From Symbiodinium natans (Eukaryota > Sar > Dinophyceae > Suessiales > Symbiodiniaceae), in NCBI GenBank assembly GCA_905221605.1, contig CAJNDS010002601.1:1-64000 (forward strand): a DNA stretch of 64,000 bases. The letters run 5' to 3'. Below, piece by piece: positions 52,427-63,302 of the stretch (positions are counted from its first letter, which is position 1; each line of letters opens with the position of its first letter). Position numbers and translations under genes: made by a program. The notes beneath the pieces were generated by a model. That model was not told the DNA's origin and made no database searches. It saw nothing but the letters and a program-made list of their open reading frames with translations.

Positions 52427-54743
52427 GTCTGCAACTAGGGTTTAGGGTTTAGGGTTTAGGGTTAGGGTTTAGGGTTTAGGGTTTAGGGTTAGGGTTTAGG
52501 GTTAGCACAACTTGCTTGGATGGCTCGGTTTCTCTTCCGTGATTTTGCAGCTCCCAGACTGACAATGCCAACCGCATGAACCCTCCAGCCCTGCAGTTTC
52601 CCAAAGCCCCAACCGAAGCTTTTGCCTGAAAACATGCTGCCGGCATGACCTTCGTGATGAGAGAGGACAGTTTGCGAACGTTCAGTTCGGTATAACCCCA
52701 AACCCTAAACCCTAAACCCTAAACCCTCCTGAACCAAGGATCCCTAAACCGTCAACCCCATCCTTGAGCCTTGAGCCCTTGAACTTCAAAGCCAATCCAG
52801 ACAAAGTGCCTCAAAATCATGGAAGCTCGCCTTAGGATTGGCACTGGCACGCAAGGAAAGACTTTCCTGGTCAGGCAGCCGCTCGGAGCGACGAGGTTTA
52901 GGGTTTAGGGTTTAGGGTTTAGGGTTTAGGGTTTAGGGTGTAGGGGTATCTCTGTGGATGTCGGGGTGCGGCTGAGTATGGGTGAGGGTCATGCGGACTC
53001 GAAGGCCCCAAACCCTCAATCCCTGGTCCTAACCCCTAAACCCTAACCCTTGCACTACCAATTGCTCAAGAACCCCAAACAAATACAAAATGTTCTTCCT
53101 TATAAGGGTAATATAGGGATTGTTTGTTGTTGGGGTTCTTAAGCAAATAGTGGTGTATCTTCAGGTCAAGGCGGGCTTGCGTCGTTCTTCAGTGCTTCAA
53201 TACGGGCTCAACAAGCGAAGATGCATTCGGATCAGGGGGTTTGAGCTTTTGGTGCTTATCAGGCTGTAGCTCTGCCTCAGAGTTCTTTTTTTGGACCCTA
53301 AACCCTAAACCCTAAACCCTAAACCCTAAACCCTAAACCCTAAACCCTAAACCTAAACAGCCATGAGGGACCAGAACCATGCCCTGAATCCCAAGGAATT
53401 GGGGGTTAGAGTTGCTTGGTGACCTCTTCCCTCTACGGGCCGCACAGTCGTCACATCCCCTAAGCCCCTACACTCAAAGCCTCAACCCAGACTGTCCCCC
53501 CCCTCAACCAAGGTTTGCCGCTTTAGGTTTAGGGTTTCGGGTTTAGGGTTTAGGGTTTAGGGTTTAGGGTTTAGGGATTTTGCTCCCCCTTTTTTGGGAA
53601 CCCCCCCCACCCAAATTACGTAAGCTTGTCGTGTTCAAGCTGGAGCTTAGAAGAAACCTTAAGCCCTAAACCCTAGACCCTAAACCCTAAACCCTAAACC
53701 GTGGGTCTGCCGCGAATCTTGGGAAGGAAGAAGGATCCGAAGGACACATCTGCCTGCCCATTCTATGTGGTCAAAGAAACGCATGACAAGAGCCTTGGCA
53801 GATCCATAGGGTTTAGGGGTTTAGGGTTTAGGGTTTAGGGTTTAGGGTTTAGGGTTTAGGGTTTAGGGTTTAGGGCCCTCAGTCCTGGAATGAAGCAGCT
53901 TCCAGGTTCAAAAGGGTTTCTGGTTTAGGGTGAGCATCTCTTTTTGTGGACTCGTTCTGGGTGGTTTTGAGCCAGGTCTTGATGCAACCACCGCTGAGTT
54001 TGGGCAGTCACTACACGCGCGCGCGTGCGTGTGAGAGACAGAGGTTGTGGGAACTGCTAAGGAATCCGGATGCCCGCGCAGAACTGGAGCAGGAGTTCGA
54101 GCGCATGAAATGCTTCCTGATTGCACCTGTTCCCGCAGTTTTGGCGAACTGCCAGCACATGTCGTGGGTCATCCTTAAAATTATAGTATAAACCCCCTTT
54201 GTTTAGGACTCTGTGACCTTCCTTCCGTCGGTCACATCGCACCGATGAGGTCTGATTCATCCCAACATCACCAAGGCATCGGATGCACAAACGATGCCCG
54301 CGCCAGGGTCGTTTACGGTTTAGGGCTTATAGGGTTTAGGGTTTAGGGTTTATAAGGTTTAGGGTTTAGGGCTTAGAGTAGCAATATGTGGGGCTTCTCC
54401 TTTTCGCCCGTACGTAGTTTGCCAATATACCCTTGGAGCTAGCTCGGGAGTAGAACCCCCTGTTCATGAGCCGTGTGGGAATATTGTGCATATCCAAATC
54501 TGAAGCTAAGTAGCGCACTAAATGCTAAACCGCAAGCATGCCAAACCAAGCTCCCTCCCCCAAAAAAACCCGACTCCTCCCAAAGCCAAAGCCCTCGTCC
54601 CCAGATTCTGCCCGCATGCGCCAAGATGTGACATTCAAGCCCTCAACCCACTTAGACCGCAAAGCTCGAAGCCCTGAACCCTAAGACCTAAGAATCAACA
54701 TGCCCTTTAAAACCCGACGTCCTCAACCCGAAATCGCGTCCCG

Positions 54744-54795
<52 letters not shown>

Positions 54796-57700
54796 ACAAA
54801 AAAAGAACAGAAGGAAACCAAAGTCTGAAAGTGCTCGTAAGACTGAAAGCCTTAAGTACACCTTTATCCCCACCCAACCCAACAAAAATCCTAATCCCAA
54901 GTTTAGGGTTTCGGGGCTCAGGGCCGGAGCGGCTAAACCCCCCAAACTCTAAACCCTAAACCCTACACCCGAACCACTCCTGGTTTCGTGTATCTGCTGA
55001 CGTTTTCTTAGCTTGGGCTCGATCCCCCTAAACCCCAAACCCCAAACCCCAAACCCCAAACCCCAAACCCCAAACCCCAAACCCCAAACCCCAAACCCTA
55101 AACCCTAACTGGGGGCAGGTGGCTGAGTTGGTGAAGGGGCAAGTGCCCGAGGATGGCACCTGGAAGGCAACTGCTCAAAAGGGCCGTCCAAGGGGCTAGG
55201 ATTTAGGGTTTAGGGTTTCGGGCTAGGGTTTGGGGTTTAGGGTTTCGGGCTAGGGTTTAGGGTTTGGGATTTAGGGTTTGGGGTTAAAGGGTTTAAGGGT
55301 TTAAGGGTTTAGGGTATAGTTAAGAAGGGGGCGAAGGCCCTAAACCCCAAACCCTGAACCCGAGGGGCTAGTTACATCTGACGCCAGACGGCACAATTGC
55401 CAAGTTCGCCTCTAAACTTTGCATACAAGACATGTCACGCTGTAGCTGTGTGGAGGGTATGTATCAGCAATAGGAGCGACCCGTTTTCCTTGCCAGGTTC
55501 AGGTGTGTTTTGCGTGGCGTGGAAAGTAGGTGGTCACCGATAAAATCTCTTTTCAGCCCCGTTGGGCCCTATCACCCTCCACACCCTCATGGAAGGACTG
55601 CCTGTATGTGGTTTACGAGCATGCCGTCGGGCGCCCGATTTTTTTTGCCAGCACGGCTTCCAGATCCGGAGGACCTGGCTTCTCAAGGGACTCAGACTCG
55701 TACCCATGAGGTTGTACCCTTAAAGGCTGCCCTTAACATATTCCGAATATGGCTCTTCTACTACCTTAAGGATCTTTAGGAGGGTCCCAGAACCCAAGGG
55801 TCCAACCTAACGGAATCCTAGTAAGCCCGAAGCCCTTTTTGGGGGTTTTCGAAATCAGGGGGTTACCTTCATGGTGTCCTGATTAACAGGGAATCCGACT
55901 ATTTGGGGATCTATATCAGGGGTCCCCCTATTTTCGTGAACCACCATTTCGTCTAGAGCTGCGAAAGCCCTGAACGTCCAAGCCGTTGATCAAGGTGGGG
56001 GGCGACCTCTTCAACTACATGCAGCGCATGACGCCGGGCTCCGTCCAGGGAGGAACTTAGAAAAGTTAAGTTAGCATAGCGGGGAGCTATATAATACAGC
56101 CCTAAACCCTAAAACAAATATCCCGACCATGGTCGCAAAATCAAGTTTATGACAAGAACGTAGACCTCGAACTCCTAGGGATCCCCCCCACAAGGGTTTA
56201 GGATTTAGGGTTTAGGGCTTAGGGCTCAAGGTTTAGGGAAGAGTCTAAAGGTTAAAACCGCGTGCCCCCAACATGCCTCAGCCTGCGGAACCTTGCCCGA
56301 CTTCCGTGTTTCGTTTTTGCGAATTCCGCCCTACGTCCCGAGCTCCCTACTGTAAGAACCACCCGAAACCCTAAACCCTAAACCCTAAACCCCAAACCCT
56401 AAACCCTAAACCCTAAACCCTAAACCCTAAACCCTAAACCCTAAACCCTAAACCCTAAACCTAACCCTAAACCCTAAACCCTAAACCCTAAACCCTAAAC
56501 CCTAAACCCTAAACCCTAAACCCTAAACCCTAAACCCTAAACCCTAAACCCTAAACCCTAAACCCAAACCCTAGACCACCCCAAACTATGAGCAAGAAGA
56601 CGCCAAGGATTCGGTCTGACCAGGCCAACTCCATCACTGAAGCCTGGGTCGCGCAGGCGCGGGCTTGCCAGAAGCTGCGCGTTTAGGGTATTTGGGGTTT
56701 AGGGTTTAGGGTTTAGGGTTTAGGGTTTAGGGATACTTGGAGGTTCATAGCTATAAGTAGGGTTATAAGTTCTAAGTATGGTAGTTATACCTATAACCCC
56801 ATTTAGGGCCCAGCAAGGGGCCAAGCTGATGCTGATGCTCGCCTTGTCGGGCCGCTGCTTGTCGGGCCGCTCAGGGCCAGCAAAGGGCCAGCTGATGCTG
56901 ATGATGCTCGCATTGCCGGGCCGCTCAGGCCCAGCAAGGGGCCAGCTGATGCTGATGATCGCCTTGTCGGGCCGCTCGGGCCCAGCAAAGGGCCAGCTGA
57001 TGCTGATGATGCTCGCCTTGTCGGGCCGCCCAGGCCCAGCAAAGGGCCAGCTGATGCTGATGATGCTCGCCTTGTCGGGCCGCCCAGGAACAGCAAAGGG
57101 CCAGCTGATGCTGATGATGCTCGCCTTGTCGGGCTGATGCTGATGATGCTCGCCTTGTCGGGCCGCCCAGGCCCAGCAAAGGGCCAGCTGATGCTGATGA
57201 TGCTCGCCTTGTCGGGCCGCTCAGGCCCAGCAACGGGCCAGCTGATGCTAATGATGCTCGCCTTGTCGGGCCGCTCAGGCCCAGCAAACGGCCAGCTGAT
57301 GCTGATGATGCTCGCCTTGTCGGGCCGCTCAGGCCCAGCAACGGGCCAGCTGATGCTGATGATGCTCGCCTTGTCGGGCCGCCCAGGCCCAGCAAAGGGC
57401 CAGCTGATGCTGATGATGCTCGCCTTGTTGGGCCGCCCAGGCCCAGCAAAGGGCCAGCTGATGCTGATGATGCTCGCCATGTCGGGCCGCTCAGGCGCAG
57501 CAAGGGGCCAACTGATGCTGATGATGCTCGCCTTGTCGGGCCGCCAAGGCCCAGCAAAGGGCCAGCTGATGCTGATGATGCTCGCCTTGTTGGGCTGCCC
57601 AGGCCCAGCAAAGGGCCAGCTGATGCTGATGATGCTCGCCTTGTCGGGCCGCCCTGATGATGCTCGCCTTGTCGGGCCGCCCAGGCCCAGCAAAGGGCCA

Positions 57701-60700
57701 GCTGATGCTGATGATGCTCGCCTTGTCGGGCCACTCAGGCCCAGCAAGGGGCCAGCTGATGCTGATGATGCTCGCCTTGTCGGGCCGCCCAGGCCCAGCA
57801 AAGGGCCAGCTGATGCTGATGTTGTCGGGCCGCCCAGGCCCAGCAAAGGGCCAGCTGATGCTGATGATGCTCGCCTTGTCGGGCCGCCCAGGCCCAGCAA
57901 AGGGCCAGCTGATGCTGATGATGCTCGCCTTGTCGGGCCGCCAAGGCCCAGCAAGGGGCCAGCTGATGCTGATGATGCTCGCCTTGTCGGGCCGCCCAGG
58001 CCCAGCAAAGGGCCAGCTGATGCTGATGATGCTCGCCTTGTCGGGCCGCCCAGGCCCAGCAAGGGGCCAGCTGATGCTGATGATGCTCGCCTTGTCGGGC
58101 CGCCCAGGCCCAGCAAAGGGCCAGCTGATGCTGATGATGCTCGCCTTGTCGGGCCGCCCAGGACCAGCAAAGGGCCAGCTGATGCTGATGATGCTCGCCT
58201 TGTCGCCAGCAAGGGGCCAGCTGATGCTGATGATGCTCGCCTTGTCGCGCCGCCCAGGCCCAGCAAAGGGCCAGCTGATGCTGATGATGCTCGCCTTGTC
58301 GGGCCGCCCAGGCCCAGCAAGGGGCCAGCTGATGCTGATGATGCTCGCCTTGTCCGGGCCGCCCAGGCCCAGCAAAGGGCCAGCTGATGCTGATGATGCA
58401 AAGGGCCAGCTGATGCTGATGATGCTCGCCTTGTTGGGCCGCCCAGGCCCAGCAAAGGGCCAGCTGATGCTGATGATGCTCGCCTTGTCGGGCCGCCCAG
58501 GCCCAGCAAAGGGCCAGCTGATGCTGATGATGCTCGCCTTGTCGGGCCGCCCAGGCCCAGCAAAGGGCCAGCTGATGCTGATGATGCTCGCCTTGTCGGG
58601 CCGCCCAGGCCCAGCAAAGGGCCAGCTGATGCTGATGATGCCTCGTCGGGCCGCCCAGGCCCAGCAAAGGGCCAGCTGATGCTGATGATGCTCGCCTTGT
58701 CGGGCCGCCCAGGCCCAGCAAAGGGCCAGCTGGTGCTGATGATGCTCGCCTTGTCGGGCCGCCCAGGCCCAGCAAGGGGCCAGCTGATGCTGATGATGCT
58801 CGCCTTGTCGGGCCGCCCAGGCCCAGCAAAGGGCCAACTGATGCAGATGTGTGGGGGTTTAGGGTTTAGGGAGTACGAGTCTCTTGAGAGCCGGTGAAGG
58901 TGCGCTTGAGGCCATGGCTAGTGTTCTGGTGGCGGGCTTAAAACTTCGTAGTGGAGTAACCTTCAACCTTTGTGGGGTAGTATAATCCTTATAAATTCCC
59001 AAAGGTTAACCCTTTAGTTCCCCTAGGTTACTGGACAACTAATCAACTGGTAGTATCTATAATCCCTACAAGTTCCCAAAGGTTAACCTTTAGTTCCCCT
59101 GCCCTAAACCCTAAACCCTAAACCCTAAACCCTAGGTTGTTGGACAGCTAAGAAAAAGACGCCCTGCATGTTTCCATCAGGTGGAAGTTAGGCTTCGAGT
59201 TTGGAGGGTGCAGGGTTTAGGGCTCATAGGGTTTAGGGCTCATAGGGTTTAGGGTTTAGGGTTTAGGGTTCAGGGTTCAGGGTTCAGGGTTCAGGGTTCA
59301 GGGTTTAGGGTTTAGGGTTTAGGGTTTAGGGTTAGGGTTCAGGGTTTAGGGTTTAGGGCCTCAACACGGTGGCTGTGACACACATTGCGCTTGGACACGT
59401 GTTCGTGGGAGGTGTTCCGCCACGTGGTGCTGGGAGTCTCCTATCTTCACAGCGGGGGCCCTTGGCAAAGTCCGTCAAGACAGGGTTTAGGGTTTAGGGA
59501 TACTTGGAGGTTCATGGTCAGTTATAAGTAGGGTTATAAGTACCCCAAGTGGGGTTAGAAGTATAATTACCATACTTCTAACCCCATTTATAACTACCCA
59601 TGAACCTCCAAGTACAGCCAACAGCCTAATATGGGGGCCTAAAAAACTAGAATAGGGTTTAGGGAGGTTGCTGTACATGTATTATAGGGGGCATAAGGAA
59701 AGACTATTAGTACTGCTTCCCGCCCCTGTATTAGGTGAGGGTTCGGGCTTTATGGCCTGCAGGTTTGGCTTGAAGCTTGATGCAGGAGGTGTCGCAAAGC
59801 TGTTGCACTCAGACTTGGCAGCCCTGTGGTACCCTTTTTCCCTTTTTTTGGTTCAAGGTTCCCTTAGAAAGTAACCAACCCCAAAAAGAGTGCCCGTATT
59901 CTAACAAATGGTGACTGGGCTACCAAGCAGACGTATGCTTTGCCTCACTCTCTTTCTGTCTTCCTTTCTCCTTCCCTCCCGGCCTTGGCTTGCGAGAGTG
60001 GCTTCCCGTGGCTCCCAAGTTCCCATGCGCCATAGATAAGGGATATAAGCTAAAAGGGACCTTAATCTTACTCCCCTATAGAACCGTATATTTTCTATAG
60101 ATATATATATATATATACATATACCTTGTAGAGTCCCTATATATACACACATACGTATACCTTATATAGTCCCTATGTACTTAGTACCCCCCTACGTTAC
60201 CCCTAAGGTCCCCCGATAAGGATCCCTCCTTTCGCCCCTTGTTCAAAATCTTGTTCACAGGGGTTGGAGGGTTGCCACAAGGCGAAGGGATCGTTCACAA
60301 CGACCTCAAGCCCGAGAACCTCCTGTGCATGCAAGCGTGCCTGTGGCTTGCAGAGAGGGGGAGGCTTGGGCCTGGGAGAATTGGGCAAAGCATCGTCGGC
60401 AGCGGAGGAAAAGGGGTGGGGTTCGTTGGGTTTACTGGGCGGCTTAGGACACCGACCTCCGCAGACCTAAGACCTAAGACCCTGGGGGCTCTGTGGCCTT
60501 GCCCTTATCTAGGATGCCCAGTAGTACCCTTCTTCCCTTTTTGGGGGGTTTAGGTTCCCCTACAAACCCCTTTAATCCTAGGTTACTGGGCAACCTAGTT
60601 ATAGCTTGAAGCCTTTGTCCAAAGGTTCGATCCACAGCAGCCTGGTCAAGTCCCCTGGATCACGATCACGGATTTCGGATGCGCCAAGGCTCGGCCTTAG

Positions 60701-63271
60701 GGCTTAGGGCTTAGGGCTGAGGGCTGAGGGCTTAGGGCTTAGGGCTTAGGGCTTAGGGCTTAGGGTTTAGGGTTTAGGGTTATTTCGGATGGGCCTTATC
60801 TCGGGTCTGTCTGGCGCTGTCGAGTATGGGGTTGAGGGTGCGGGGCTTTAGGGGTATCAGTGCCTGTGCCTTGTAATAGAAGCGAAGGTTATTTGAGCAG
60901 ACATGCTGATCGCAAATTCGTGGTTGATCGCACGTGAACTGGGTATTCCATAACATCATGCTTTGCATTCCTTGGTCTCCTTGCACTTGCGCGTCGTAGG
61001 GGCAGGAACCACAAAGTTGGAGGCAGATGAAGAGGATGACGATGATGACTCATGTTGTGGCCCATCAGCAGGAACGTCCTACAAACCTCATGATGTGTTT
61101 AGCCATCATTGCCTCTTTCGCCCCTTTTCGCCCCCACCCCCCCTCACCCCCCACCCCCCACCCCCCCACCCCGCCAGCCTCCCGTTGCAGAATAGGGGCA
61201 CATGTAACCGTGACAGGTTTTGGGTTACAGTGACACAGACCATGTGTTACAGGGACAAGCACATTATAGGTTAACATGACAAGAGTCAGTTCTTATCCAA
61301 GGCCTACTACTTGCCTCCCAGGTAGGCCAGGCCGTAAACAGACTAGGGAACTGCCAGGGAAGCTTGTCTGTCTACCTGCCCCTCTTCAAGCGAACCTAGT
61401 GCAGGCGGGCCGTGGTAGCAAAAAACCTTGGCGTGGTTACAATTACACCCCCTCGACGTGGTTACAACACGCCCTCCAGAAAGAATGGGGGAAGTAACAA
61501 ATATACCAGGATTAGATTCCAGCTTCTGCTGGTTCCACCCCCTCCACTCTAAGTCGAATGCTTCTGGTGCAGCTGCAACGCCCGTTTGCCACCGCCGGCT
61601 GCAGGTCAAGGGTGAAAGAGATTTCTGCTCTGGCGATCCGAGATATCAGTCGCCCGAGACGTTCAAGGCCCGGGCACGAGATCTACTGATTTTTCAGCTT
61701 GGTCACGAGGTTTGGTCGTTTGAGCTCTTAAACAGCCCTGTGCTAAGAAGTGTTTAGGGGTTTAGGGTTTAAGGTTGAGGGTTCAGGGCGTCTGGCAGTC
61801 AGCAAGTCCAGCTTCAAAAAGGGTTTAGGGTTTATAGGGTTTAGCTTAGTAGTAGAGTAGATAACCTTTAACCTTTTTGGGGTAGTATGGTCCCTATAAT
61901 TTCCCAAAGGTTAACCTTTTGTTCCCCTACCCTAAACCCTAAACCCTAAACCCTAAACCCTAAACCCTAAACCCTAGGTTACTGGACAACTAACGGTTGG
62001 AAGTGCATGAGCCGACCTCTAAAGCGCCAAGCCAGGGACCCTCCCTTGAAGGCCCTCTTGGCGTCGCTGAGGGGCAAAACGACCTTAGGCCTTGCTGGCT
62101 CCTTGGCCATTTACCCTAAACCCGAAACTCCTAAACCCGAAACCCTAAACCCTAAACCCTAAACCCTAAACCCTTCCTTGGACCCCAAACGCTAAACCTT
62201 TATAGCTTCGGGTTTTGTATTTCCATAAGCCGGATCGGGCATTTCTAAACCCAAAGCCCTATACCCCCCCGCCCCCCCCCCCCCCCCCCCCAAGGTTTGA
62301 GTCCTGCCAAGAACAGCGGGCTTTTGGGCGTTAAGGATTTTCGGCCCTTGCAGAGCTGCCTCTTATGAAAGGGCTTGCACAAGGTGCTATGTATTACAGT
62401 TACGGCCTGCGGGTGTCAACGGTGGCTATTTTCAAGGGGAACATCCGAAGTTGAGGGTTTGCCCCCTGGTTCTTAGTAGGGAATGAGGGAATTAGAGCCT
62501 TATATATACCCTTTAAGGGATTACATAGGGTAGTAGGGAAGAAGCAGCCAGTTTAGGGGAGTTCGATGCTGTAGTCACCTTTGGCCCTAAATTCTCAGCC
62601 GCAACAGAGGCTCCTGACAGCTGAGGAAGCAAGGCATCGTTCGTAGTCAGGGCTCGGGGGCTTTGGGCTCACACGCGCGAGGCCTGAATCTCGCTGCGGC
62701 AATGCCCAGTAGTCAGTCCCATCAAGCAAACAGGGCGGCCATTTCTGCTCTTGGGTGGCTGAGGAACCTACGAACCGCCAAACTCTACAGATTACGGACC
62801 CTATACAATGAGCCCTTTATGCAAGAAGCCCTGTATAGACCCTCTAGGCCCGCAAAAAGGGTGGACTTGCCCTAAACCCTAAACTCTAACCCTAAACCCT
62901 AAACCCCAAACCCTGAACCCTAGGGTTGGGCTACTAACTGAAGCACACGCTGACGTTGAGAAAGGTGAGATCGGCTATCCGGCAGACATATGGTCACTGG
63001 GAGTGGCCCGGTCGGTGGAAGGTTCAGGGTTCCGAGGACCTCGAGAGTAGGCCCTTATTTCCTTTCTTGAAGGGTTTAGGTTCCCTTACAAAGCCCCTTA
63101 AAGCCAAAAAGGGCGCGCTTTTCATTCCTAGGTTTCTCTTGGGGTTCTGGGTTGGGTTTGGGGTTCACTTACCAAGCCAACAGTTGAACTTGACTCAACT
63201 CCGAGGCGGCTTTCCACCCTAAACCCTAAACCCTAAACCCAAAACCCTAAACCCTCGGTTCGCAGGGACCC

Positions 63272-63302
<31 letters not shown>

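Larger units (their letters stand above)
56679..60281 (+). other. 3.6-kb kinase intron carrying a minisatellite
   Basis: It begins GCGTTTAGGG and ends CCACAAG; GCG stands at both junctions. It contains TTTAGGG, a left half of a G-family introner, the 54-bp minisatellite, B-family copies, a TTTAGGG/TTCAGGG tract, a full G-family copy, a D-family copy and a TA-rich stretch. Confidence 0.6.

Noticed and set aside
56803-58837. ORFs of 604, 448, 416, 364 and 340 codons on both strands
   Set aside because: They are produced by the 54-bp minisatellite, whose unit is a multiple of three without stops. Several frames are open at once and none has gene-like ends.
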